DNA of 47,162 nt from a virus. Positions 32,843-40,757 of the stretch are shown here, piece after piece; the first letter of the stretch is position 1; every line of letters begins with the position of its first letter. The translations under genes were made by a program, and so were the position numbers. The stretch covers positions 1 to 47,162 of IMG/VR virus record IMGVR_UViG_3300043427_002326. One strand, given 5' to 3'. Below the pieces are notes generated by a model that was not told the DNA's origin, made no database searches, and saw nothing but the letters and a program-made list of their open reading frames with translations.

Positions 32843-33724
32843 ATGGCTGGCAATTCAGTACCCGTATTTTTTGGCGCAAAAGCTCGCACTAAGCGTCCCC
32901 CAGGTCTTGACGTAACTTTTACGACTGACCTGTCTGGTTCCATGGTGCCGTTTGCCGCATTTGTTTCGTCTATTTCTACTTGCGTAGCACTTGAAAACGA
33001 ACTTATTAGTCAAGGCATTGGCATACTTTCTCCGAATAGATACAGCTTTGCAACAGGAGGCGGCATTCCACCTCAGTACGACAGTCTTCAGGAAATCGAG
33101 AGATTTGTAACCTCAAGTGGTGTTTCTAGGCGATGGGCGACTGGTTCCGAGGTGTTGGCGTCTGCAGTTAGTTTGCCGACACTTAATGCGAATCTGACTA
33201 ATAGTTTGACAGAAGACATGCGTTTATCAACAAACATACTAGCAAATTCAAACAGGGATTACTTGCCGGCAAACACGAAGATCATTATTTCAAGCTCGGA
33301 TGAACAAAGCAATGCGAGTGTGACTCCTTTTGATCTGACTCCTGTTTATCCTTATAGATACGTGGGCGTTCATTCTGTAACCATCGCTATTTCAGAGCCA
33401 GCGGGTCCAAATCCTGTGCCAGCCGGATTGCTTACAGGATTTGTTTACACGACAAACACTATAGGAACAGCGATATACATTAACGGGTCAACAATTAACT
33501 ACAGAACAGATGTACCCGTAGCAAATGTTACCGCTACTGCAGCTGCTTCTGGTGTGTTTCCAAATCTTGTCACGTTTCAAGAGCTAGTAGATCACGCAAA
33601 AACAACGAATGGAGCTATCTATAATTTGAATTTTTTCCAGGGTGTTCAAGCAAATTTAAGTTTTGTAAGTCTTGCAGAGTCTCTCGGCAACGTGCTGGGC
33701 AAATTCCTGTTTGAGACTAGCTAA
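32843..33724 (+). CDS. vWA-like domain protein in the tail-fibre cluster
   Basis: A 293-residue protein. LDVTFTTDLSGSMVPFAAF (residues 22-40) contains a complete DxSxS MIDAS motif (D29, S31, S33) at the end of a hydrophobic strand, as in von Willebrand factor A domains. The central WATGSEVLASAV (about 99-110) could supply the MIDAS Thr, and KIIISSSDEQ (about 147-156) the second Asp-bearing strand. The remainder is beta-rich and Thr/Val-rich. Codon use is more AT-ending than in adjacent genes. A metal-dependent adhesin on the tail is the natural reading, but binding is not shown. Confidence 0.75.
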   Translation: MAGNSVPVFFGAKARTKRPPGLDVTFTTDLSGSMVPFAAFVSSISTCVALENELISQGIGILSPNRYSFATGGGIPPQYDSLQEIERFVTSSGVSRRWATGSEVLASAVSLPTLNANLTNSLTEDMRLSTNILANSNRDYLPANTKIIISSSDEQSNASVTPFDLTPVYPYRYVGVHSVTIAISEPAGPNPVPAGLLTGFVYTTNTIGTAIYINGSTINYRTDVPVANVTATAAASGVFPNLVTFQELVDHAKTTNGAIYNLNFFQGVQANLSFVSLAESLGNVLGKFLFETS

Positions 33725-33729
33725 GTCGT

Positions 33730-33735
33730 TAGACT
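33730..33735 (+). promoter_or_regulatory. TAnACT late-type -10 box (TAGACT)
   Basis: TAGACT lies 42 bp before ATG 33778, a longer leader than the other members, in a 53-bp gap between tail genes. Confidence 0.35.
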
Positions 33736-33777
33736 TGGAACGCCGACCAATGTTCGGTATCCCTCGGCTCCATAGCC

Positions 33778-35730
33778 ATGTCTTTGCAGATCCAGCTCAA
33801 GAAGAGCTCCGTCAGCCAAAAACAACCCTTTGCCAGCGACTTGGCAGTAGGCGAGCTAGCGCTCAACTACAACGCTGACGGTCCATTCCTGACCTGCAAA
33901 GATACTGACGGCAATGTCCGCAAACTAAACAACGTCTGGGTCAGCACTACAGCTCCCAGCAACCCAAGCGCCGGTGATCTCTGGCTTAATACCAGTGCAG
34001 CCGTTGCGGTCCTAAAGGTTTACAAGGATTCGAGCGCGACTTGGGTTGATGCCGTTACCATCCCAGTCGCTACGACTACGGTCTTTGGCACAGTCCGATT
34101 AGCCTCTTCCGCCGATATCACCAACGGCACTGCAGGAAAAGTTGTTGATGCAGCTCAACTTCAAGGCAAGATCACTGATCTGCTATCAAACGATATTACA
34201 CTTAACGGTGACTTAGATATTTTCGGTAATTTATCTGTCACAGGAACTACTACAACTATAGATACTCAGACGCTTATTGTTGAAGATAAAAACATTGAAA
34301 TGGGCGCTGTATCCACGCCCTCTGATACAACAGCGGACGGTGGCGGTTTAACACTTAAGGGCGCAACCGATAAGACATTTAATTGGGTTAACGCCACTGA
34401 TAGCTGGACCAGCAGCGAAAACATTGACCTCGCTAGCGGCAAAAACTATAAGGTCAACGGCACCAAAGTAATCGACGGCACGAGCCTCGGCAGCACAGTT
34501 GTTTCTTCAAGCCTGACCAGTGTTGGCACCATCGGCACTGGCACTTGGAACGGCACAACGATTGCGACTGGCTTTGGTGGCACCGGGCAGACAATTTATA
34601 CCGATGGTCAGCTGCTAATCGGCAAGACTGACGGAACGCTGGCGAAGACGACTCTCACGCCTGGAAACGGCATTGACGTTACCAACGCTGATGGTTCGAT
34701 CACGGTAGATCTTGACCTAAAAGCCAACGGCGGCTTGGTCATTGAAAGCACCGAGCTTGCTGTTGACCTTGGCGCATCAAGCATCACTGGAACACTTGCT
34801 ACAGCAGACGGCGGCACTGGTCAAACCAGCTACACAAATGGCCAACTACTGATCGGCAAGACAGACGGCACGCTTGCAAAAAACACGCTTACTGCTGGCG
34901 CAAACGTCACTATTACCAATGCAGATGGTGCGATCACCGTCGCCTCTGATCCTGGTGTTACCAGCGTCACTGCTACAAGCCCGCTGGCCAGCACAGGTGG
35001 CGCGACTCCCGACATCAGCATCCAAGACGGCACCACCACACAGAAAGGCGCTGTTCAGCTTGAGGATTCCACCAGCAGCACCAGCACGACCAAAGCGGCA
35101 ACCCCGAACTCGGTCAAATCTGCCTACGACCTAGCCAACGCAGCGCTGCCGAAGTCTGGCGGCACCATGACTGGCGACATTACTTTTGCCGGCACCCAGA
35201 CCTTCCCTGGAGCGCTTACCAGCTCGGACATTGGCGTCACAGTTCAGGGCTATGACGCAGATACTGCCAAGTACGACGCCGCCACTGCCAATTTCACCGG
35301 GACTCTCCAGAACGGCGGCAGTAACGTCTTGGTAGACACTGATATTGGCTCAACAGTTCAGGCGTATGACGCCGACACCGCAAAACTAGATACCACGCAA
35401 TCATTTACAGCAGCCCAGCGTGGTGCGGTTACGGCCTTGACGCCTGGCGCGACTGTTACGCCTGACTTTGCAGTCAGCAATAACTTCAGCCTTGCCTTGA
35501 ATCAAAACACCACGTTGGCTAACCCGACCAACATTGTAGCCGGTCAGTCTGGTGCTATTACGATCACACAGGACAGCACCGCTCGAACACTGGCTTACGG
35601 CAACTACTGGTTTTTCCAAGATGGAGCACCTACGTTGGGCACAACCACTGGCGCCGTAAGCACACTGGTCTATTACGCCGACACGACGACTCGCATCACT
35701 GCTGTCCTGATCAACGAGCCCGCAAACTGA
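33778..35730 (+). CDS. Tail fibre protein with repeat modules
   Basis: A 650-residue Thr/Gly/Ser-rich fibre. The N-terminus (IQLKKSSVSQKQPFASDLAVGELALNY-type) is the virion attachment region seen in many phage fibres. The centre holds two copies of a module of about 75-80 residues with YTxGQLLIGKTDGTLAK followed by TNADGxITV (DNA near 34590 and 34830). A QKGAVQLEDSTSS ... SVKSAYDLANAALPKSG module and a C-terminal beta region with GNYWFFQDGAPTLG follow. The repeats suggest growth by duplication and length variation. The stop overlaps the next start. Confidence 0.8.
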   Translation: MSLQIQLKKSSVSQKQPFASDLAVGELALNYNADGPFLTCKDTDGNVRKLNNVWVSTTAPSNPSAGDLWLNTSAAVAVLKVYKDSSATWVDAVTIPVATTTVFGTVRLASSADITNGTAGKVVDAAQLQGKITDLLSNDITLNGDLDIFGNLSVTGTTTTIDTQTLIVEDKNIEMGAVSTPSDTTADGGGLTLKGATDKTFNWVNATDSWTSSENIDLASGKNYKVNGTKVIDGTSLGSTVVSSSLTSVGTIGTGTWNGTTIATGFGGTGQTIYTDGQLLIGKTDGTLAKTTLTPGNGIDVTNADGSITVDLDLKANGGLVIESTELAVDLGASSITGTLATADGGTGQTSYTNGQLLIGKTDGTLAKNTLTAGANVTITNADGAITVASDPGVTSVTATSPLASTGGATPDISIQDGTTTQKGAVQLEDSTSSTSTTKAATPNSVKSAYDLANAALPKSGGTMTGDITFAGTQTFPGALTSSDIGVTVQGYDADTAKYDAATANFTGTLQNGGSNVLVDTDIGSTVQAYDADTAKLDTTQSFTAAQRGAVTALTPGATVTPDFAVSNNFSLALNQNTTLANPTNIVAGQSGAITITQDSTARTLAYGNYWFFQDGAPTLGTTTGAVSTLVYYADTTTRITAVLINEPAN

Positions 35731-37277
35731 TGAGCATCCCAGGAAACGCTAATACGCTGCTACTAAACAGTGCAGCAGCGGGCGGCTATCAGATATCACG
35801 TTCCGTGCGATTTAATTCGGCAGACTCGGCGTATTTATCAAGAACCCCAGCATCTGCTGGCAATCGTAAGACTTGGACTTGGGCTGGGTGGGTAAAGCGG
35901 AGTGCGTTAGGTGAACAACATATTTTTGATACTAGAAAGGCCTCTGTCGGCGATAACAATGCCACTACTGTAGCATTTATCAGATTTACCAGCACTGATC
36001 AATTTGAGGTAGCAGGATTTAGCTTTATATGGTATTTAACATCAAGCAGTGTATATCGAGATCTTTCTGCTTGGTATCATATTGTTGTTGCTATTGACAC
36101 AGGGAACAGCACAGCAGCCGAAAGACTCAAGGTTTGGATCAATGGAGAAGAAGTTACTGGAACCCGCTTGAATCCTGCTTTAGACCAGATAACGGCCATC
36201 AACTCAACCCAACTGCATCAGATCAGTGGTCGAGCTTATGACAACGACCGCTTTATTAACGGCTATCTAGCCGATTGCTTCCTAATCGACGGCCAAGCAT
36301 TAGACCCCACCAGCTTCGGTGAGTTCGACGATAACGGCATCTGGCAACCCATCGCTTATACCGGCACCTACGGCACCAACGGTTTCCACCTGGACTTCAG
36401 CGATAACTCTGCCGCCACTGCTGCAACGCTTGGTGCTGATAGCTCCGGCAACGGCAACAACTGGACGCCTAACAATTTGAGCGTTACGGCTGGTGCTGGC
36501 AATGATTCGCTCATAGATAGTCCCACAAATTACGGCACTGACACTGGCGTAGGCGGTGAGGTCAGGGGAAATTACTGCACGCTCAATCCTCTCAGCACCG
36601 TTACGACTGCACCTTTGTCTAACGGTAATCTGGAGTACACCACTGCTACGACAGGTCAAAATGCCATTGGCACTATTGGCGTCACCAGCGGCAGTTGGTA
36701 TTGGGAAGCGGTATCAAGCGCAGGCACAACTCAAACAAGGGCTGGTGTATATGGAACCTCCGCATCGTCTCTTTACAGTTTTGCTACAAATAGTAATGTT
36801 TATGGATTTCGGTTTAATGCGGATACCGGCGCTCTTGATTACACCACTGATGGATCAACATTTACCTCGCTTGCAACAGGGCTTACCAGTGGTCCGTACT
36901 TCCCTTATTTTAACAACAACGGAACGACATCAAAAACGGTAAGAATCAATTTCGGCCAACGGCCCTTTGCCTACACCGCGCCCAGCGGCTTCAAGGCGCT
37001 CTGCACGGCAAACCTGCCCACGGGTACGATCACGACTAGCGGTGCCTTCACTGGCAATGCAAACACAGATGGCCCCTTCGTCTATCTAAATGGTGTGCCA
37101 ACAGCGATGACTATCAACGGCAATGCCGTCACGTTTGCGACGCACGCAGACAAGCTATCAAATGGCTTTAAGGTGCGCACAAGCAGCGGCAGTTACAACA
37201 CTGCTGGCAGCAATACCTATTCAGTCAGCACAACGGGCGCCAACTTCAAGAACGCCCGCGCCCAATCCAACCCCTGA
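35730..37277 (+). CDS. Tail fibre / adhesin with LamG-like and SPRY-like domains
   Basis: A 515-residue protein. Residues 20-200 form a concanavalin A/LamG-like fold (SVRFNSADSAYLSRTP, KTWTWAGWVKR, WYHIVVAIDTGN, LKVWINGEEV, INGYLADCFLIDGQALDP). Residues 290-420 resemble a SPRY-type beta sandwich (SGSWYWEAVSS, AGVYG, NTGALDYTTDGST-like, VRINFGQRPFAY). Both fold types bind sugars or proteins in other phages, so a receptor-binding role is likely. It overlaps the preceding fibre gene by one base. Confidence 0.8.
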   Translation: MSIPGNANTLLLNSAAAGGYQISRSVRFNSADSAYLSRTPASAGNRKTWTWAGWVKRSALGEQHIFDTRKASVGDNNATTVAFIRFTSTDQFEVAGFSFIWYLTSSSVYRDLSAWYHIVVAIDTGNSTAAERLKVWINGEEVTGTRLNPALDQITAINSTQLHQISGRAYDNDRFINGYLADCFLIDGQALDPTSFGEFDDNGIWQPIAYTGTYGTNGFHLDFSDNSAATAATLGADSSGNGNNWTPNNLSVTAGAGNDSLIDSPTNYGTDTGVGGEVRGNYCTLNPLSTVTTAPLSNGNLEYTTATTGQNAIGTIGVTSGSWYWEAVSSAGTTQTRAGVYGTSASSLYSFATNSNVYGFRFNADTGALDYTTDGSTFTSLATGLTSGPYFPYFNNNGTTSKTVRINFGQRPFAYTAPSGFKALCTANLPTGTITTSGAFTGNANTDGPFVYLNGVPTAMTINGNAVTFATHADKLSNGFKVRTSSGSYNTAGSNTYSVSTTGANFKNARAQSNP

Positions 37278-37283
37278 TCTGTT

Positions 37284-37760
37284 ATGGCTACCTACAAACT
37301 GCCCAACGGCAAACTCGTGAGCGACGACATGGCGTTCACTTGGGATGAAATCCAGTACCCAAACAACTGGATCAAATTCAGTACCCAAGAGGAACGCGAT
37401 GCCATTGGGTTGGAGGGACCACTACCAACGCCACCTTGGTATGACCAGCAGTTCTATTGGGGTTATGACGATCAAGGCAAGTTGATCCCTAAGGATCACG
37501 CAGAGCTTGTGGCCTTGTACTGCAATTATTGCCGGATGAATGCCAACGCGCTGCTGCGTGACACTGACTGGATGGTTATCCGCGAAGCCGATAACGGCGC
37601 TGAAGTCCCGCTTGAAGTCAAGGCATACCGCCAACTGGTGCGTGAAAAGTGCGGCATCAAAGTGGCTGCCATCGAAGCCACTACCGACACTGCTGAGCTG
37701 GCCGCCTACATCACCAGCGCTGACTACAACACATGGTTTGAACCCGAAGCAGAAGCATGA
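37284..37760 (+). CDS. Tail fibre assembly-like protein
   Basis: A 158-residue protein. The opening MATYKLPNGKLVSDDMAF with a following hydrophilic WDEIQYPNNWIKFSTQEER resembles tail-fibre assembly or Tfa-like proteins, in which a short N-terminal beta part precedes a helical C-terminus (LVREKCGIKVAAIEATTDTAEL). It lies immediately after the receptor-binding gene, as such chaperones usually do. It overlaps the next gene by four bases. Confidence 0.65.
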   Translation: MATYKLPNGKLVSDDMAFTWDEIQYPNNWIKFSTQEERDAIGLEGPLPTPPWYDQQFYWGYDDQGKLIPKDHAELVALYCNYCRMNANALLRDTDWMVIREADNGAEVPLEVKAYRQLVREKCGIKVAAIEATTDTAELAAYITSADYNTWFEPEAEA

Positions 37761-38074
37761 CAATCACTTTTACTTGGGCAGTAAACAGCCTGGATCGCAA
37801 ACTTGCGGACGGGTACGTTTTTACTGCCCATTACAACGTCATGGCTGAAACAGAAGACCTGCAATACAAAACAAGTACTTCGGGCAGTATCAGTTTTCAA
37901 CGCCCTGACACGCTGATCCCGTATGAAGAACTAACCCAATCTCTTGTGCTGTCTTGGATCAAACAAACCGCACCAGTTGCAGATATTGAAGCTGACCTAG
38001 AAGCTGAAATAGAACTGCAGCAAACAACAGCATCTGGCTTACCGTGGGCGCAGCCAATACCGAGCCCTAACTGA
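37757..38074 (+). CDS. Conserved cyanophage-type hypothetical protein
   Basis: A 105-residue protein. TITFTWAVNSLDRKLADGYVFTAHYNV at the start is a beta hairpin typical of short proteins near tail and lysis genes in marine phages. The C-terminal part is acidic (PVADIEADLEAEIELQQ). No enzymatic motif. Start and stop both overlap neighbours by one to four bases, so it is part of a coupled run. Confidence 0.65.
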   Translation: MTITFTWAVNSLDRKLADGYVFTAHYNVMAETEDLQYKTSTSGSISFQRPDTLIPYEELTQSLVLSWIKQTAPVADIEADLEAEIELQQTTASGLPWAQPIPSPN

Positions 38075-38211
38075 TGGCCGTCAAAAGCAAAACTGCACTG
38101 GGACGTGTCGAACACAAAGCCGGACGCCCCAAGACCACTAGCCAGGGTTATGGCCAGCACAGCCGCCCCGCTCGTCGTGGGAAGAAAAAACTGCGCGGTC
38201 AGGGTCGCTAA
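38074..38211 (+). CDS. Very small basic protein
   Basis: A 45-residue protein (about 30 percent Lys and Arg). TALGRVEHKAGRPKTTSQGYG and a C-terminal SRPARRGKKKLRGQGR pattern recall small basic proteins of T4-like and other cyanophages. It overlaps the preceding stop as TGATG. Its own stop overlaps a TAACCT late-type box. Possibly nucleic-acid binding or virion associated; not shown. Confidence 0.65.
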   Translation: MAVKSKTALGRVEHKAGRPKTTSQGYGQHSRPARRGKKKLRGQGR

Positions 38212-38214
38212 CCT
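38209..38214 (+). promoter_or_regulatory. Weak late-type -10 box (TAACCT)
   Basis: TAACCT fits TAnnCT, begins in the stop codon of the preceding gene and ends 21 bp before ATG 38236. Confidence 0.3.
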
Positions 38215-38235
38215 TATTAGGTAGCTGTTGCCGCC

Positions 38236-38478
38236 ATGATTGAAGTTGTAGCCGCCATTGCTGGCGCATCAATTTCCGTGGCGGCAATGGGCGCTATGGG
38301 CTTTAGCCGGCGTAGCGATGAGGCCCGCGATGCTGTAATCCGGCTTACAAGTGCAGTGGAACACATCGCCACGCAACTTGAGGTACTGCACACGGACATT
38401 AAGGAAGACCGAAAAGAGACCTTCACACGTTTAAATGTAGTCGAGCAACGTGTAACAAAATTGGAAGCCAAAAGCTAA
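38236..38478 (+). CDS. Small membrane-anchored coiled-coil protein, possible holin or spanin
   Basis: An 80-residue protein with an N-terminal hydrophobic segment (about 3-22, VVAAIAGASISVAAMGAMGF) followed by a charged amphipathic helix with heptad character to the C-terminus (VIRLTSAVEHIATQLEVL, TRLNVVEQRVTKLEAK). This one-span plus coiled-coil layout occurs in class III-type holins, inner spanins and small tail-associated membrane proteins. The lysis cassette lies immediately downstream, which favours a lysis role. Confidence 0.65.
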   Translation: MIEVVAAIAGASISVAAMGAMGFSRRSDEARDAVIRLTSAVEHIATQLEVLHTDIKEDRKETFTRLNVVEQRVTKLEAKS

Positions 38479-38663
38479 TGAGCGTCGTACACACCACCGA
38501 CTACGGCAACGGCTACAGACTGGACCAGCTGGAAAACGAACGCGGCGAGCTGTACTACCGCGCCTGCAAAGACAGCATCTGCCGCTACGCCGAAGACCAC
38601 TACATCGCAGTGATGTATCTCGAAGGCATGGGTTGGGACCCTAAGCAACAAGACCCCCAGTAA
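38478..38663 (+). CDS. Hypothetical small protein
   Basis: A 61-residue protein coupled by a one-base overlap (TAATG). It has alternating Tyr/Asp/Glu strands (GYRLDQLENERGELYYR), two cysteines (ACKDSICRYA) and a C-terminal helix. Its last 23 bp overlap the end of the convergent HNH gene. No family recognised. Confidence 0.65.
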   Translation: MSVVHTTDYGNGYRLDQLENERGELYYRACKDSICRYAEDHYIAVMYLEGMGWDPKQQDPQ

Positions 38664-38961
38664 TCCACGCGATGATCGCATCTTCCCGATGCGGCTCCCA
38701 AAACGGCTGGTCCCTGTACCACTCCAGCCAATCCTCCGCCGACTTCGAGATATTGCAGGCAAAGCAGCAAGCCACCAAATTCTGCTGGTGCGTATGGCCC
38801 CCACGAAACTTTGGGTGCACATGATCCAGCGTTGCAGAACGCCCCAGATCTTCACCGCAATAAGCGCAGGAATTATTCCAGTGGTTAAGGATTGATTGCC
38901 TAAACCTTGCCTTTGCTTCCTTCTTATTTAAGTATTCGCCATCTTCAATGCGATGGTCCAT
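38641..38961 (-). CDS. HNH homing endonuclease in the lysis region
   Basis: A 106-residue protein with a full HNH core: CAYCGEDLGRSATLDHVHPKFRGG (about 33-56) with the first CxxC and the catalytic DH, then NLVACCFACNISK (about 61-73) with the central Asn, the second CxxC and the final Asn. It is transcribed against the surrounding late genes, typical of a free-standing mobile endonuclease inserted between two genes. Its target is probably the homologous site in related phages. Confidence 0.9.
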   Translation of the reverse strand: MDHRIEDGEYLNKKEAKARFRQSILNHWNNSCAYCGEDLGRSATLDHVHPKFRGGHTHQQNLVACCFACNISKSAEDWLEWYRDQPFWEPHREDAIIAWITGGLVA

Positions 38962-39032
38962 ACCGAGCAGTGGCTACCTGGAATGTAGCCGTAGAAACTA
39001 TTACGTGGGGCGGAACTCTTGTCTAGTACAGC

Positions 39033-39038
39033 TAAACT
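39033..39038 (+). promoter_or_regulatory. TAnACT late-type -10 box (TAAACT)
   Basis: TAAACT ends 22 bp before ATG 39061, downstream of the leftward HNH gene, and would restore rightward transcription into the lysis genes. Confidence 0.45.
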
Positions 39039-39060
39039 TCCTGCAGGGTTCCTATTTCAC

Positions 39061-39201
39061 ATGGACTTTATCCAGCATCCAGCTTTCTGGATTTGCGTAG
39101 CGGCAGCTTCCGAGCTGATCGCCCTATCTCCTCTTAAGGACAACAGCATCATCCAGCTGGTGTTCCACGCCCTTCGCGCCATCAAGGGAAAAAAGCTCTA
39201 G
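39061..39201 (+). CDS. Small membrane protein, holin candidate
   Basis: A 46-residue protein from ATG 39061. FWICVAAASELIALSPL (about 9-25) is a short hydrophobic helix, followed by a second amphipathic helix and a basic end (RAIKGKKL). It lies directly upstream of the endolysin. The sequence just before the stop is GGGAAAAAAGC, and AAAAAAG (39189-39195) in the phase A AAA AAG is a classic -1 slip site. Slipping would extend the protein into the open frame of 39246-39434. Confidence 0.6.
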   Translation: MDFIQHPAFWICVAAASELIALSPLKDNSIIQLVFHALRAIKGKKL

Positions 39202-39434
39202 GCAAAACTTGGGAGCAAGCCGCACGGGAGTGGTGGTTTGAGACCATGCTCCCCGGCAAGCTCGACAAAGCAGAAGCGGAGTGGCACGCCACACAACCGA
39301 CCGATCCAGAACCTGTGATCGTTCACCACGAAATTGATGAACAGCTACAAACCGGCGACAGCCGCCTTCTGGGTGGCGCCATGAGCATCCACGCCCCCTG
39401 GTCCAATGCCCACAAACAAGATCCGCCTGATTGA
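39189..39434 (+). CDS. Reading frame reached by a possible -1 shift from the holin-like gene
   Basis: In the -1 frame relative to the holin-like gene, coding-looking sequence begins immediately after AAAAAAG (39189-39195): LGKTWEQAAREWWFETMLP, then a charged linker and an acidic HHEID segment, ending QDPPD at 39434. The first ATG in this frame is 39246, but the 17 codons before it already look protein-like. Either the product is a frameshift fusion with the upstream TM segment, or a separate 62-residue protein starts at 39246, or an A has been lost in the run of six. It overlaps the endolysin start by 29 bp. Confidence 0.5.
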   Translation, partial: KKALGKTWEQAAREWWFETMLPGKLDKAEAEWHATQPTDPEPVIVHHEIDEQLQTGDSRLLGGAMSIHAPWSNAHKQDPPD

Positions 39435-40533
39435 CCTGTTCCGCTACTACAAAGGGTTGCCCCATCAAATGGCGGCAATCACCGAGCTGGAGCAAGCAAT
39501 CAACAAAGCCAACCCCCACATCCTTGGCCGCGATCAGGGCTGGTTCAAAACGTGGAGTGTCGCCGGCAAACAAACCCAGTTTCCCAACAGCTGGGAAGGG
39601 ATACTTGAAGCCGCCCGAGTTGCTGGCGCTAAATTCCCAGAACTTGTAGCTGCTCAATGGGCACTCGAATCAAATTACGGCAAATTAGTATCTGGCAGAA
39701 ACAATTTTTTCGGCTTAAAAGGTGAAGGTAGCGACAAAAAAACCCAAGAATTTATCAACGGCCAATGGGTAACAATCACCGACAGCTTCATTGATTTCCC
39801 GGATTTATTGTCCTGCGTTATCTACCTTGTAGATCACTGGTACAAAGACTACAAAAACTACAAAGGTTGCAACAACGCGGCTACCCGCGAAGAGGCAGCT
39901 AAGTGGCTGTACAAAGAAAAATATGCAACGGATCCAAATTATCCAGGCAAATTAATCCAGCTGATGGAGCAACACGCAGGCAGCAAACCTATCATTCCAC
40001 CAAATCAAAAAGTACTAAAAGTTCCTTACGAATACCAGCTTGGATCTGATGACGGCCCTACCGGGTATCGCCAGTGCTTCAGCTCCAGCTGCGCAATGGT
40101 GGCAAGGTATTACGGCAAGATCTCTGGCGACTACGAGTACAACAAAATCCGCGCCCGCTTTGGAGATACCACCGACCCCAAAGCACAAATCGCAGCACTG
40201 AAAGCACTGGGACTAACCGCCACCTTTGAAATGGATGGCACGGTCGAAGACTTGGAAAACGAAATCGCCAACGGCCATCCGGTTCCAGTTGGTTGGCTAC
40301 ATAAAGGACCTGTTTCTAATCCGAGTGGTACAGGCCATTGGACCGTCGTGGTGGGATATACACCAACGCACTTCATCCACAACGACCCATTCGGCGAGGC
40401 GAATTTAGTCAGCGGCGGTTACGTCAGCAACAAAGGTGGAGCGGGTACTCCCTACTCCAGAAAGAACTGGCTGCCTCGCTGGCTTATCGAAGGCAACGAC
40501 ACCGGCTGGTTCATGCGAATCCGCAAAGGTTAG
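39406..40533 (+). CDS. Two-domain endolysin: glucosaminidase plus C39-like peptidase
   Basis: A 375-residue protein. Residues about 60-190 are a glucosaminidase/LysM-free muramidase-type domain, with VAAQWALESNYGKLVSGRNN placing the catalytic Glu at about 88 and NNFFGLKG after it. Residues 203-375 form a papain-like C39-type peptidase: Cys224 in YRQCFSSSCAM, His311 in GTGHWTVVVGY and Asp327 in FIHNDPFG. One enzyme would thus cut both glycan strands and peptide cross-links of peptidoglycan. No signal peptide is seen, so release depends on the holin. ATG 39406 lies inside the preceding frame. Confidence 0.85.
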   Translation: MPTNKIRLIDLFRYYKGLPHQMAAITELEQAINKANPHILGRDQGWFKTWSVAGKQTQFPNSWEGILEAARVAGAKFPELVAAQWALESNYGKLVSGRNNFFGLKGEGSDKKTQEFINGQWVTITDSFIDFPDLLSCVIYLVDHWYKDYKNYKGCNNAATREEAAKWLYKEKYATDPNYPGKLIQLMEQHAGSKPIIPPNQKVLKVPYEYQLGSDDGPTGYRQCFSSSCAMVARYYGKISGDYEYNKIRARFGDTTDPKAQIAALKALGLTATFEMDGTVEDLENEIANGHPVPVGWLHKGPVSNPSGTGHWTVVVGYTPTHFIHNDPFGEANLVSGGYVSNKGGAGTPYSRKNWLPRWLIEGNDTGWFMRIRKG

Positions 40534-40535
40534 CC

Positions 40536-40757
40536 ATGCGCCCCATCGAACACACCACCGAGTCTTGCTTCCACAAGGCCGCCCAAGACAAGTGGCTCGT
40601 TGACCTGTTCAACAAGCAGGATTATCGCGGCCTACTAGAAGCCGCCTTGGTACTGAACACGCTCCACCAGCTGGAACGCACAAAAGCGGCCTGGGCTATC
40701 CGCGAAGCAGCGGATAACCTGGCCGAACAATTTGGGATGGACCGAGACTCCGCCTAG
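40536..40757 (+). CDS. Hypothetical protein at the end of the late unit
   Basis: A 73-residue helical protein from ATG 40536, 2 bp after the endolysin stop. It has a charged amphipathic body (FHKAAQDKWLVDLFNKQ, LEAALVLNTLHQLER) and an acidic end. It is the last rightward gene. Its TAG shares the four bases CTAG with the stop of the convergent gene 40754-40924. No terminator is visible between the two units here. Confidence 0.65.
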   Translation: MRPIEHTTESCFHKAAQDKWLVDLFNKQDYRGLLEAALVLNTLHQLERTKAAWAIREAADNLAEQFGMDRDSA

